Source: Corynebacterium jeddahense
GTDB lineage: Bacteria; Actinomycetota; Actinomycetes; Mycobacteriales; Mycobacteriaceae
Length of the DNA: 64,000 nt
Assembly: GCF_028609865.1 (NCBI RefSeq)
Contig: NZ_CP063194.1
Location: forward strand, 310,001 to 374,000
Direction: 5' to 3'
The translations under genes and the position numbers were made by a program. The notes beneath the pieces are model-generated. The model saw only the letters and a program-made list of their open reading frames with translations, made no database searches and had not been told where the DNA came from. How positions within the stretch are numbered: the first letter of the stretch is position 1; the number at the start of each line of letters is the position of its first letter. This document shows positions 17,312 to 25,505 of the stretch, in pieces.

Positions 17312-17575
17312 CCCTGGCTCACCGGTGCGCACTGCCCTGGCTCACCGGCGCGCCCTGCCCCTTCCGCACCGCCCCACCCGCCCCACTCGCCCTGGCTCAC
17401 CGGCGCGCCCTGCCCCTTCCGCACCGCCCCACCCGCCCCACTCGCCCTGGCTCACCGGCGCGCCCTGCCCCTTCCGCACCGCCCCCGCCTCCAGCCACCC
17501 TGGCTCACCGGCGCCCCAGCCGCCCCACTCGCCCCACTCGCCCTGGCTCACCGGCGCGCCACCGCCTCCAGCCAC
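17312..17575. repeat. GC-rich minisatellite, six copies of CCCTGGCTCACCGG
   Basis: The 14-mer CCCTGGCTCACCGG starts at 17312, 17335, 17390, 17445, 17498 and 17541. The central units are 55 bp long and nearly identical, containing CGCGCCCTGCCCCTTCCGC and CCGCCCCACCCGCCCCACTCG-like tracts. The array lies downstream of the DUF4229 gene and no credible gene overlaps it. Confidence 0.85.
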
Positions 17576-17585
17576 CCCCTGGGCA

Positions 17586-17656
17586 CAAACCATGAGAACC
17601 AAACCATGAGAATGCCCCTATTTCGGGGTTTCTCATGGTTTGGTTCTCATGGTTTG
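17586..17656. repeat. 71-nt palindrome made from four copies of AAACCATGAGAA
   Basis: Each 27-nt arm (17586-17612 and 17630-17656) is a perfect inverted match of the other and consists of AAACCATGAGAA, CC, AAACCATGAGAA with an extra C at the outer end. The centre (17613-17629) holds CCCC and GGGG around TATTTC. Between two convergent genes it could act as a bidirectional terminator, but the arms are A+T-rich and internally repeated, which is unusual for one. Confidence 0.85.
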
Positions 17657-17660
17657 CGTG

Positions 17661-17903
17661 CGTGGTGGGGTCCGGTGGGCGAGGTGGGGCCAGGCGGGCG
17701 TGGTGGAGCCAGGCGGGCGTGGAGTGACCCGGCGAGTGGGCGTGGAGTGACCCGGCGAGTGGGCATGGTGGGGCCAGGTGGGCGTGGCGGGGCCAGGTGG
17801 GCGAGGTGGGGCCAGGCGGGCGTGGTGGAGCCAGGCGGGCGTGGTGGGGCCAGGTGGGCGTGGTGGGGCCAGGCGGGCGTGGCGGGGTCCGGTGGGCGCA
17901 GGG
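17661..17903. repeat. 19-bp minisatellite, about 12 units
   Basis: Units close to GTGGTGGGGCCAGGCGGGC repeat head-to-tail from just after the palindrome to about 17903; two units carry an expanded AGTGACCCGGCGAGTGGGC variant. All three frames stay open over parts of it, but the reading is low complexity and has no start signal, so it is not called as a gene. Confidence 0.85.
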
Positions 17904-17937
17904 GCCGAAACAGGCCGAACGCCCCCGCCCAGCCCCT

Positions 17938-18699
17938 CTAGTCGCGCTGGAGCTCGTGGCTGAGCGCCTCGAGCTCGCCGCCGCCGGCCATCTGGTGGGT
18001 GAGTTCCTCGAGGGTGACGTCGGAACGGGGCGCGTCGAGCTCCTGGCGGCCGAGCTTGAGGATGGTGAAGTGGTCGCCGACGAGGTAGGCGTGGTGGGGG
18101 TTGTGCGTGACCAGGACGACGGCGATGCCCCGGTCGCGCGCGGCGGCGACGAAGCGCAGCACCACGCCGGACTGTTTAACGCCGAGGGCGGCGGTGGGCT
18201 CGTCGAGGATCAGGACGCGCGCGCCGAAGTAGACCGCGCGGGCGATGGCGACCACCTGGCGCTGGCCGCCAGAGAGGTTGCCGGCCTCGACGTCGACGTC
18301 GGGGATGTCGATGCCCATCGCGAGCAGCTGCTCGGAGCAGATCCGGCGCATCTCCGCCTCGCGCAGCACGCCAAATGGGCCGACAAGCTCCTGGCCGAGG
18401 AAGAAGTTGCGCCAGACGCTGAGCTCGTCGACGATGGCCAGGGTTTGGTGCACGGTGGCGATGCCGGCGTTGATCGCGTCGCGGGGGGAGGAGAGGGTGG
18501 CCGGATGGTCGTCGATAAGCAACTCGCCCGATGTGGGCTGGTGCAGCCCCGAGAGGATCTTGATCAGGGTGGATTTGCCGGCGCCGTTGTCGCCGAGGAC
18601 GCACGTGACTTCGCCGGCGCGCACGGCGAGGTCGACGCCGCGCAGCGCCTCGAAGGTGCCGTAGCTCTTGGTGATGCCGCGAAGCTCGATGACCGCCAC
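17938..18699 (-). CDS. Sugar-type ABC transporter ATP-binding protein (single domain)
   Basis: 253 residues. Walker A is GDNGAGKST, the signature is LSGGQRQ, Walker B is VLILDEPTAAL and the H-loop reads VTHN. The GDNGAGKST form and NAGIATVHQTLAIV segment are typical of the ribose/xylose import family, but here only one nucleotide-binding domain is present instead of the tandem form of RbsA/MglA, as in FrcA-type systems. The GTG start overlaps the TAG of the permease gene by one base. Substrate unknown. Confidence 0.88.
   Translation of the reverse strand: MAVIELRGITKSYGTFEALRGVDLAVRAGEVTCVLGDNGAGKSTLIKILSGLHQPTSGELLIDDHPATLSSPRDAINAGIATVHQTLAIVDELSVWRNFFLGQELVGPFGVLREAEMRRICSEQLLAMGIDIPDVDVEAGNLSGGQRQVVAIARAVYFGARVLILDEPTAALGVKQSGVVLRFVAAARDRGIAVVLVTHNPHHAYLVGDHFTILKLGRQELDAPRSDVTLEELTHQMAGGGELEALSHELQRD
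18500..18522 (+). repeat. Dispersed motif copy (antisense to coding)
   Basis: GCCGGATGGT then CGTCGATAAGCAA, within the ATP-binding protein gene. One mismatch and a longer spacer relative to the main form. Confidence 0.5.
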
Positions 18700-19769
18700 T
18701 AGTGCCCCTTCGTGTACTTGGCAAACGAGGTGTTGGTGAGCACGGCGAACAGCAGCGTCGCGCCGAGGAAGAACTTGAACCAGTCCGGGTTCCAGCCGGC
18801 GTAGACGATGCCCTGGTTGGTCATGCCGAAGATGAGCGCGCCGATGGCGGTGCCCACCGCGGTGCCGCGCCCGCCGTCCATCGCGCAGCCGCCGATGACC
18901 GCGGCGATGATGTAGAGGAACTCGTTGCCCACGCCCTGGCCCGCCTGGATGGAGTCGAACGCGAAGAGGGTGTGCATGCCCACGAACCACGCGGCGAAGC
19001 CGACGCCCATGAACAGCGCCACCTTCACGCGCCGCACTGGTACGCCGACGGCGCGCGCCGCGTCCTCGTTGCCGCCGACCGCGGTGATCCAGTTGCCCCA
19101 CTTCGTGCGGAACAGCAGGAACGACGCCAGCGCGACGAAGAGGACCCACCACAGCACGGTGACGCTGATGCGCACGCCGCCCACCGTGAACGTGCCGGCG
19201 AAGAACGAGTGCGCGGACGGAAAGCCCTCCATGTCCGCGATGGTGGGGGTGGCCACCTGCCCGGTGACCAGCTTGGTCACGGCGAGGTTGAGGCCCTGGA
19301 GCATGAGGAACGCGGCGAGGGTGATCAGGAACGAGTCGATGCCGGTGCGCGTGACCAGGATGCCGTTGAGCGCGCCGATCGCCAGCGCGATGCCGAGCGA
19401 GAGCAGCGCGCCGATCCACGAGTTGAGGTGCAGGTTGTAGTTGAGCATCGTCGCGGCGAGCGCGGCGGTGGTCACGGCGACGCCGGAGGAGAGGTCGAAC
19501 TCCCCGCCGATCATGAGCAGCCCCACCGCGAGCGCGACGATGCCGAGCGTGGAGCTGGCGTAGAGCGTCGTCGCCAGCGCTTCGAAGGAGCGAAACGCCG
19601 GGGCGACGGCGAGGAAGAACGCGAAGATGGCCAGAAAGCCGAGCAGCGAGGCGAACTCGGGGCGGCGGATGAGCTTGGCAAACCCGGTGCGGGTGCGGAG
19701 GCGGTCATCGCTTGACGACGCCTCCGGCGCCCCCTGTGATCCCCCGGACCCCTCCACTGCCGTGCTCAT
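18699..19769 (-). CDS. Sugar-type ABC transporter permease
   Basis: 356 residues with about ten membrane helices after a 40-residue cytoplasmic N-terminus. GLLMIGGEFDLSSG and the downstream GALNGILVTRTGIDSFLITLAAF region match the RbsC/FrcC permease family, and AVGGNEDAARAVGVPVRRVK is the cytoplasmic coupling segment. ATG at 19769 overlaps the substrate-binding-protein stop by 4 nt (ATGA), which indicates translational coupling. No regulator lies beside the operon. Confidence 0.88.
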   Translation of the reverse strand: MSTAVEGSGGSQGAPEASSSDDRLRTRTGFAKLIRRPEFASLLGFLAIFAFFLAVAPAFRSFEALATTLYASSTLGIVALAVGLLMIGGEFDLSSGVAVTTAALAATMLNYNLHLNSWIGALLSLGIALAIGALNGILVTRTGIDSFLITLAAFLMLQGLNLAVTKLVTGQVATPTIADMEGFPSAHSFFAGTFTVGGVRISVTVLWWVLFVALASFLLFRTKWGNWITAVGGNEDAARAVGVPVRRVKVALFMGVGFAAWFVGMHTLFAFDSIQAGQGVGNEFLYIIAAVIGGCAMDGGRGTAVGTAIGALIFGMTNQGIVYAGWNPDWFKFFLGATLLFAVLTNTSFAKYTKGH

Positions 19770-20758
19770 CGCATACCCGCCTTCGCCGCCTCTTCGATCG
19801 TGTCCACGTTGGTGGAGTCTACGAAGCTCGGGCCGGTGTACACCGCCTGCCCGCCGCCGAGCGTGGCCCCGTTGCGCTTGGCCAGCCACAACGAGTCCAC
19901 CGCGAGGTAGCCCTGGAGGTACGGCTGCTGGTCCACGGCCCACGCGACGCGCCCGTCCTTGATGGCGCCGACGAGCTCCGCGTTGGTGTCAAAGGTGGCC
20001 ACCTGCGCCTGCGCACCGGACTGCTGCACGGATTCCACCGCGCGCATCGCCACCGGCGCTTGGAGCGCGAAGACGGTGTCGAAGCTCTTGTCCTGGGACA
20101 GCTTCGAGGTAATGGTGGACTGCACCGACGTGAGGTCCTGCCCGTTGACGTAGAGCAGGTCGACCGCGCCCCCGCCGAGGCCGTCGCGCACGCCCGCGCA
20201 CCGCGCCTCCTGGGAGGAGTTGCCCTGCTCGTGGATGACGCAGAGGACCTTCTTCTTCCCCTCGTCGCGCAGGCGCTCGCCCGCCGCGCGGCCGGCGACG
20301 GTCTCGTCCTGGCCGAAGAAGCCGCTGAGCCCGTAGTCCTTGTACGCGGTCATGCCGGCGTTGAGGCCCACGACCGGGATGCCGTGGTCGACGGCGTCGC
20401 GCGCCGCGGGCCCGATCGCCTCGGCGTTGGGCAGCGTCACGGCGATGCCGTCCACGCCTGCGTCCACCGCGGAGCGCACGAAGTTCGCCTGGTTCGGCGC
20501 CTGCGGGTCGGAGGAGTAGCGCAGCTCGATGTTGTCCTTCTTCGCCGCGTCCTCCGCGCCCTTGCGCACGAGGTCCCAGTACGTGTCGCCGGGCGCGCCG
20601 TGGGTGACCATCGCGACGACGTAGCGCGGCGTGTCCACCCCGCCCGCGGTGTCCCCGCCGTGCTCGTTTCTGGGCGCCCCGCCTGTCGACGAGCATCCGC
20701 CCAGCCCCGCAACCACCGCCAGTAGCGCGGCCGCCAGCGCTTTTCGTCGTTTCGTCAT
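19766..20758 (-). CDS. Sugar-type ABC transporter substrate-binding lipoprotein
   Basis: 330 residues. A short signal peptide ends in the lipobox GLGGC (Cys near residue 20). The mature part is a periplasmic-binding-protein type 1 fold of the RbsB class: YVVAMVTHGAPGDTYWDLVRKGAEDAA, then DGIAVTLPNAEAIGPAARDAVDHGIPVVGLN, and ATFDTNAELVGAIKDGRVAWAVDQQPYLQGY. It captures a monosaccharide-like ligand for the permease encoded just downstream. A TTGACA-like hexamer lies about 35-40 nt upstream; a matching -10 is not convincing. Confidence 0.88.
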   Translation of the reverse strand: MTKRRKALAAALLAVVAGLGGCSSTGGAPRNEHGGDTAGGVDTPRYVVAMVTHGAPGDTYWDLVRKGAEDAAKKDNIELRYSSDPQAPNQANFVRSAVDAGVDGIAVTLPNAEAIGPAARDAVDHGIPVVGLNAGMTAYKDYGLSGFFGQDETVAGRAAGERLRDEGKKKVLCVIHEQGNSSQEARCAGVRDGLGGGAVDLLYVNGQDLTSVQSTITSKLSQDKSFDTVFALQAPVAMRAVESVQQSGAQAQVATFDTNAELVGAIKDGRVAWAVDQQPYLQGYLAVDSLWLAKRNGATLGGGQAVYTGPSFVDSTNVDTIEEAAKAGMR

Positions 20759-20799
20759 TCCCAAAGTGTGATCTACGCTACGTGTTCCTGTCAAGACGA

Positions 20800-21702
20800 T
20801 CAGAACACGCCCGCGATCACGAGCATCGCCGGCAGCGCGAGGAATGTGGTGAGGAAGACGGTGTCGCGGCAGATCACCTCGCCCGAGCGGTACGTCGCCG
20901 CGTAGTTGTACACGTTCTGCGCCGTCGGTAGCGCGCAGAGGATGAGTGCGGCGTACGTCTCGGTCGCATCGAGGTGCAGCAGCGTAGCGACGACTAAAGC
21001 CACCACCGGCATCCCCGCCAGCTTGAGCGCGGTGGCCGTGAGCGTGGGGGCGCGGTGGCTCTGCAGGACTTTTTCGCCGGTGAGGGAGGCGCCGAAGCTC
21101 ATGAGGATGAGCGGAATGGACGCGCCGCCGAGGATCTTCAGCGGCGCGAGCACCGGCTCCGGCACCGTCCAGCCCGCGGCGGAGACGGCGAAGCCCGCGA
21201 ACGCGGCGAGCACCACCGGCGCGGTGAGGCCGGAGAGCACCGAGCGCAGAAAGCCGCTCGAGCCCCGGTCGAGCCCGCCGATGACGATCGGGGAGAGCAC
21301 CGCCATCTGCAGCACGAGCGCGGGGACAACGTAGGTGGGGTCGCCGAGCACGTACGTGGCAATCGGCAGCCCGATGTTCACGGAGTTGTAGTAGCTCGAG
21401 CTCGCCGCGCCCGCCATCGTCTCCGCGGGGTCCTGGTGGAACGCGGCGGCGGAGATGGCCCAGTAGATGAGCATCGTGGCCACGGTGGCAGCCGCGATGA
21501 CCAGGATCACCGGGGAAAAGAACGCGTCGGTGTCGCTCACCGCCACCGAGGAGAAGATGAGCGACGGCGTGGCCACGTAGAACGCAATGCGGTTGAGTTG
21601 CAGGCGCTCCTCGCCCGGGCCGATGACGCCCTTGTGCGCGAGCCACCACCCCGCCGCGATGACGGTGAAGATGATGGCAAAGCCGGTGAGGACGTCAAGC
21701 AT
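20800..21702 (-). CDS. AEC family transporter (auxin efflux carrier-like permease)
   Basis: 300 residues with about ten membrane helices. The N-terminal GWWLAHKGVIG, NRIAFYVATPSLIFSSVA and SSYYNSVNIGLPIATYVLG segments are characteristic of the AEC family, whose bacterial members export or import organic acids such as malate or malonate. A TAGGCT box (complement of 21710-21715) ends 7 nt before the ATG, so it has its own leaderless transcript. It ends 41 nt from the ABC lipoprotein start. Substrate unknown. Confidence 0.85.
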   Translation of the reverse strand: MLDVLTGFAIIFTVIAAGWWLAHKGVIGPGEERLQLNRIAFYVATPSLIFSSVAVSDTDAFFSPVILVIAAATVATMLIYWAISAAAFHQDPAETMAGAASSSYYNSVNIGLPIATYVLGDPTYVVPALVLQMAVLSPIVIGGLDRGSSGFLRSVLSGLTAPVVLAAFAGFAVSAAGWTVPEPVLAPLKILGGASIPLILMSFGASLTGEKVLQSHRAPTLTATALKLAGMPVVALVVATLLHLDATETYAALILCALPTAQNVYNYAATYRSGEVICRDTVFLTTFLALPAMLVIAGVF

Positions 21703-21738
21703 GTCTCCCAGCCTAGGACTGCGCCCGGTGGGGAGGAG

Positions 21739-22686
21739 CTACAGCGTCGCCCAGTCCGAGTACGGCGTCGGGTCGCTCATCCAGAAGTCCCAGCCCGTCC
21801 AGGCGAAGGCCACCGCCGTCACCACCGCCCAGATGAGCATCGTCTTGCCGTTCATCCCCAGCACCGGGATGAGGTCCGCGCCCGTCGCGCCGCGGCGCAC
21901 CTTCTGCACCGCCGCCACCGCGAGCGGCAGGGCCACCAGTGCGGCGAGGGAGGAGACGGCGCTCATCGAGAGGATCACCGAGATGACGAAGGGGAACAGG
22001 GTGAGGACGGTGAAGAGGGTGCGGGAACGATCGTCGCCAAGCCGCACTGCGAGGGTCTTCTTGCCGGCGGCGGCGTCGGTGGGGATGTCGCGGATGTTGT
22101 TGGCCAGGTTCACGGACGCCGAGATCGCGCCGATGGCCAGGGCGCACAGGAAGCCCTCCCAGGTGACGATTCCGGACTGCGTGTACTCGGTGCCCATCAC
22201 GGCGACGAGGCCGAAGAAGATGAACACGGACACCTCGCCGAGCCCGGAGTAGCCGTACGGGCTCTCCCCGCCGGTGTAGAACCAGGCCGCGGCGATGCAC
22301 AGCGCGCCGACGAGGATGAGCCACATCTGCCCGGCCGCCACGGAGAGGATGATGCCGAAGATGGCCGCGACCGCGAACGCGGCGAAGGCGGCGAGCTTCA
22401 CCTGCTCCGGCTTGGCCAGCCCCGAGCCCGTGAGGCGCGTCGGGCCGGTGCGGTCCGCGTCGGTGCCGCGGATGCCGTCCGAGTAGTCGTTGGCGTAGTT
22501 CACGCCCACGATGAGGGCCAGCGCCACGATGAGCGCGAGCACCGCGCGCCCGAGGTCGGCCTGGAAGTAGAGTGCGGCGCAGCCGGTGCCGGCGATAACG
22601 GGGGCGATTGCGTTGGGCCAGGTGTGGGGGCGGGCGGCCTCCCACCAGTCGCGGACGGTGGCGGAGTGATTCATGGCCTCCATCAT
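21739..22686 (-). CDS. menA: 1,4-dihydroxy-2-naphthoate polyprenyltransferase
   Basis: 315 residues, about nine membrane helices. The aspartate-rich motif NYANDYSDGIRGTDADRTGPTRL (read in parts) binds the prenyl diphosphate-Mg complex, with a second NLANNIRDIPTDAAAGKKTL. It attaches the isoprenoid chain to DHNA to give demethylmenaquinone. ARPHTWPNAIAPVIAGTG is the usual MenA beginning. ATG 22686 fits a CAGAAT -10-like box 8 nt upstream; the ATG at 22674 is a possible alternative start. It is divergent from a glycosyltransferase gene. Confidence 0.93.
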   Translation of the reverse strand: MMEAMNHSATVRDWWEAARPHTWPNAIAPVIAGTGCAALYFQADLGRAVLALIVALALIVGVNYANDYSDGIRGTDADRTGPTRLTGSGLAKPEQVKLAAFAAFAVAAIFGIILSVAAGQMWLILVGALCIAAAWFYTGGESPYGYSGLGEVSVFIFFGLVAVMGTEYTQSGIVTWEGFLCALAIGAISASVNLANNIRDIPTDAAAGKKTLAVRLGDDRSRTLFTVLTLFPFVISVILSMSAVSSLAALVALPLAVAAVQKVRRGATGADLIPVLGMNGKTMLIWAVVTAVAFAWTGWDFWMSDPTPYSDWATL

Positions 22687-22722
22687 GCCCGCAAATTCTG
22701 CGGTGGGCTAGGGTTATTCGCC
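22687..22722. promoter_or_regulatory. Divergent promoter region for menA and the glycosyltransferase
   Basis: TAGGGT (22709-22714) ends 8 nt before the plus-strand ATG at 22723. On the minus strand CAGAAT (complement of 22695-22700) ends 8 nt before the menA ATG. Both suggest leaderless mRNAs. Confidence 0.45.
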
Positions 22723-23562
22723 ATGTGGATCGACTATGCCGTGCGCCAAGGGATCGTTGCTACCGGCGCGTTCGTGCGCCTGCCGGTCCTGCAGCACGCC
22801 GCGCGCCACGCCGACGTGGCCTTCCCCGAAGACGGCGACACCGTCATTTCCCTGACCACCCACGGCACCCGGCTGAAGTCCGCGGCGGCCGCGATCGCCT
22901 CGCTCCTCGTGGGCACGGTGCGCCTGCCCGTGCATCTGTGGCTCGACCCGGTGGACTTCCACGCGCGCTGGCCGGAGACGCTCCAGGGGCTCGCGGACCG
23001 CGGCCTGCAGTTCCACGAGTCCCCGGGCGGCTTCGGCCCGCACACCAAGTACTTCGGCACGTTCCAGCAGTACACTGACCGCAACGTGATCACGGTCGAC
23101 GACGACGTGCTCTACCCGCGCACCTTCGCGCAGCTGCTTGTCGACGCACCTTCGGACTCCACCGTCACCGCCTACCGCGCCCACCGCCTCATGCTTGAAG
23201 ACGGCCAAATTGCCCCGTACAAGAAGTGGAAGCCGGTGAAGACGGCGGAGCCGTCGATACGCAACTTCGCAACCGGTGTGGACGGGGTGCGCTACCCGAA
23301 GGAAATGGTGCAGTTCGTGGCCGCGCGCGGCACCGAGTTCCTCGACCTCGCGCCGCGCGCCGACGACGTCTGGCTCAACCACTGCGCGCTGCGCGCCGGG
23401 TTCCCGGTGCGGCAGGTGGAGGAGCGCTCGGCGAACTTCCCGCTCGTGCCGGGCTCGCAGCGCGTGCGGCTGTCGCGCGTGAACCTGTCCGGCGGCAACG
23501 ACGCGCAGATCGCCGCGACCTATTCCGCCGAGGACGTGGCAAAGCTGCGCGCCGCGGAGTAG
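22723..23562 (+). CDS. Glycosyltransferase-like protein
   Basis: 279 residues, no membrane segment. VISLTTHGTRLKSAAAAIASLL resembles the nucleotide-sugar-binding start of GT-A folds, and NVITVDDDVLYPRTF has a DxD-like acidic metal site (VDDDV). RADDVWLNHCALRAG is a likely catalytic acid/acceptor region. The family is common in actinobacterial genomes next to menA, with unknown acceptor. A copy of the dispersed motif at 23244-23264 encodes EPSIRN. Confidence 0.7.
   Translation: MWIDYAVRQGIVATGAFVRLPVLQHAARHADVAFPEDGDTVISLTTHGTRLKSAAAAIASLLVGTVRLPVHLWLDPVDFHARWPETLQGLADRGLQFHESPGGFGPHTKYFGTFQQYTDRNVITVDDDVLYPRTFAQLLVDAPSDSTVTAYRAHRLMLEDGQIAPYKKWKPVKTAEPSIRNFATGVDGVRYPKEMVQFVAARGTEFLDLAPRADDVWLNHCALRAGFPVRQVEERSANFPLVPGSQRVRLSRVNLSGGNDAQIAATYSAEDVAKLRAAE
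23244..23264 (+). repeat. Dispersed motif copy (coding)
   Basis: GGCGGAGC then CGTCGATACGCAA in the glycosyltransferase gene. The 3' half is perfect, the 5' half degenerate. Confidence 0.5.
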
Positions 23563-23582
23563 GGGGTATGCGTCGGTCTGTC

Positions 23583-23930
23583 TCAGTCCATCTGCAGCAC
23601 GGTGCGAAGTTCCGCGAAGAGTTCCGGACGCACCTGGTGAATAACCGACCTGCCCAGGCGGCTCTTTTCTAGGAGCCCGGCCTCGGTAAGTTTTTTGAGG
23701 TGGTGGGAAACCGTCGGTTGGCTTAGCCCAGAGCGTTGCGTCAGTTCGCTCACGCTCATCGGCTCGCACCCCTCTTCGGCGAGCCAGGAGAGTAGTTGCA
23801 GCCGGCCGGGGTCCGCCAAAACTTTGAACAGGGCCGCGTAACGCGTCGCGTCGTCTGCGGAGAGCAAGCCGGAGCCCAGAGAACAGCAGTCGGAGCCAGC
23901 GTCTGCTGTCGTGGCGACAGAATCTTTCAT
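23583..23930 (-). CDS. arsR: ArsR-family arsenic-responsive repressor
   Basis: 115 residues, winged helix: LFKVLADPGRLQLLSWLAEE, recognition helix GLSQPTVSHHLKKLTEAGLL and a beta-hairpin with GRSVIHQV. The metalloid site is C15, C16 and C55, the same positions reported for the As(III) site of the Corynebacterium glutamicum ArsR, so this is very likely an arsenite sensor of that type. It is divergent from acr3 and two palindromic sites lie between them. Start at ATG 23930 gives exactly this cysteine numbering; an upstream extension to 24023 would overlap acr3. Confidence 0.92.
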   Translation of the reverse strand: MKDSVATTADAGSDCCSLGSGLLSADDATRYAALFKVLADPGRLQLLSWLAEEGCEPMSVSELTQRSGLSQPTVSHHLKKLTEAGLLEKSRLGRSVIHQVRPELFAELRTVLQMD

Positions 23931-23944
23931 GCTTCCTACCTTTT

Positions 23945-23966
23945 CATATTGACAGCGATAAATATG
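23945..23966. promoter_or_regulatory. Putative ArsR operator 1
   Basis: Inverted repeat CATATT ... AATATG (arms 23945-23950 and 23961-23966) containing ATTGACAGCGAT. It lies just upstream of arsR, in an A+T-rich gap. Confidence 0.5.
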
Positions 23967-23980
23967 CCTTTTAGTGTTCG

Positions 23981-23998
23981 TATTGATAATCGTCAATA
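23981..23998. promoter_or_regulatory. Putative ArsR operator 2
   Basis: TATTGATAATCGTCAATA, a perfect six-base inverted repeat (TATTGA/TCAATA) with six-base centre, 14 nt before the acr3 ATG. It shares the TTGA half-site with the arsR-proximal site. Confidence 0.55.
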
Positions 23999-24012
23999 GA
24001 TAAGGATTCCAG

Positions 24013-25101
24013 ATGGAAGACACAACCTCTCAGCCGATAGGGCGCATGTCATTTCTTGACCGCTTCCTACCGGTGTGGATCATGCTCGCCATGGCAGCGG
24101 GCCTCGCCATCGGCCGAGCGGTGCCGGGGCTTTCGGGCGCACTCGAGCGCCTTGAGGTCGGCGGGATCTCGCTGCCGATCGCGCTCGGCCTGCTGGTGAT
24201 GATGTACCCGCCGCTGGCCAAGGTGCGCTACGACAAGACCCGCGAGATCGCCACCGACAAACGGCTCATGACCGTGTCCATCATCCTCAACTGGATTGTC
24301 GGCCCCGCGTTCATGTTCGCGCTTGCCTGGATCTTCCTGCCCAACGAGCCTGAGCTGCGCACTGGTCTGATCATCGTCGGCCTGGCGCGCTGCATCGCCA
24401 TGGTGCTGGTGTGGTCCGACCTTGCCTGTGCCGACCGGGAAGCCACCGCAGTGCTGGTGGCCATCAACTCGGTGTTCCAGGTGCTCATGTTCGGCGAGCT
24501 CGGCTGGTTTTACCTGCAGGTCCTTCCCGGCTGGCTGGGGTTGGAGACCACCTCGGCGGAGTTTTCCTTCTGGGCGATCGTCTCCTCCGTGCTCGTCTTT
24601 TTGGGCATCCCGCTGCTGGCCGGGCTGCTCTCGCGCATCATCGGCGAGCGCACCAAGGGCCGCGACTGGTACGAGAACACCTTCCTGCCCCGGATCTCCC
24701 CGCTGGCGCTGATCGGCCTGCTGTACACGATCGTGCTGCTGTTTTCCCTGCAGGGCGACCAGATCCTGTCCAGGCCTTTGACCGTGGCCACGGTTGCGCT
24801 GCCGCTGCTGTGCTACTTCGTGGGCATGTTCGCCGTGGCTCTTGTGGTGGCCAAGCTGTCGGGCATGGACTACGCCCAGTCGGCCTCGGTGGCGTTTACG
24901 GCCGCCGGCAACAACTTCGAACTCGCCATCGCGGTGGCCATCGGCACCTTCGGCGCCACCTCCGCCCAGGCGCTGGCGGGCACGATCGGCCCGCTTATCG
25001 AGATCCCGGTGCTCGTCGGCTTGGTCTACCTCATGCGGGGGATCGGCCCGAAACTGTTCCCCGGTGACCCAACCCTGCCTAACCAAAGGAGCCTTACGTG
25101 A
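24013..25101 (+). CDS. acr3: Arsenite efflux transporter, ACR3 family
   Basis: 362 residues with ten membrane helices. [18 protein letters not shown] and [11 protein letters not shown] contain the family-conserved segment with the essential cysteine C127, and [18 protein letters not shown] is the second signature. It exports As(III) by a membrane-potential or proton-coupled mechanism. Downstream arsC overlaps by 4 nt (GTGA). Operator sites for ArsR lie directly upstream. Confidence 0.94.
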   Translation: MEDTTSQPIGRMSFLDRFLPVWIMLAMAAGLAIGRAVPGLSGALERLEVGGISLPIALGLLVMMYPPLAKVRYDKTREIATDKRLMTVSIILNWIVGPAFMFALAWIFLPNEPELRTGLIIVGLARCIAMVLVWSDLACADREATAVLVAINSVFQVLMFGELGWFYLQVLPGWLGLETTSAEFSFWAIVSSVLVFLGIPLLAGLLSRIIGERTKGRDWYENTFLPRISPLALIGLLYTIVLLFSLQGDQILSRPLTVATVALPLLCYFVGMFAVALVVAKLSGMDYAQSASVAFTAAGNNFELAIAVAIGTFGATSAQALAGTIGPLIEIPVLVGLVYLMRGIGPKLFPGDPTLPNQRSLT

Positions 25102-25505
25102 AGCCCTCAGTCCTATTTGTGTGCGTCGGCAACGGCGGCAAGTCCCAGATGGCGGCGGCGCTCGCCGAGAAGCACGCCGGTAGCCAGCTCGGCATCCACT
25201 CCGCGGGTACCAACCCCGGCACGAAACTGAACCAGGAATCGGTCGAGGCGATCGCAGAGGCTGGCGCCGACATGTCGCACGGTACGCCCAAACCCATCGA
25301 TCCGGAACTGTTGCGCAGTGTTGATCGCGTCGTGGTGCTCGGCGAGGACGCACAGGTGGAATTGCCTGATGGCGCGCGCGGGACGCTGGAGCGCTGGCGC
25401 ACCGACGAACCCTCCCTCCGCGGCATCGAGGGCATGGAGCGCATGCGCCTCGTGCGCGACGACATTGACGCCCGCGTGCGCTCGCTTATCGACGAACTCC
25501 TGTAG
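25098..25505 (+). CDS. arsC: Arsenate reductase / arsenate-mycothiol transferase (LMW phosphatase fold)
   Basis: 135 residues. The nucleophile loop is C9-V-G-N-G-G-K-S, with lysine (K15) in place of the arginine of a classic CX5R loop, as I recall for the C. glutamicum ArsC1/ArsC2 enzymes, which form an arsenate-mycothiol adduct. IHSAGTNPG and the absence of further redox cysteines fit the mycothiol/mycoredoxin type rather than the thioredoxin type. GTG start overlaps the acr3 stop, so efflux and reduction are coupled. Confidence 0.88.
   Translation: MKPSVLFVCVGNGGKSQMAAALAEKHAGSQLGIHSAGTNPGTKLNQESVEAIAEAGADMSHGTPKPIDPELLRSVDRVVVLGEDAQVELPDGARGTLERWRTDEPSLRGIEGMERMRLVRDDIDARVRSLIDELL

Noticed and set aside
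17312..17903. CRISPR array
   Set aside because: The repeats are contiguous or have repeated, not unique, spacers, and there are no cas genes nearby.
17606..17941. Open frames through the 19-bp repeat array (Gly/Arg/Trp-rich)
   Set aside because: They only mirror the tandem repeat, lack start signals and have no domain; classed as noncoding minisatellite.
21055..23562. An 835-codon plus-strand frame ending in the glycosyltransferase
   Set aside because: The first two thirds are antisense to the AEC transporter and menA. Only the last 279 codons (from 22723) have a promoter and a credible protein; the rest is shadow.
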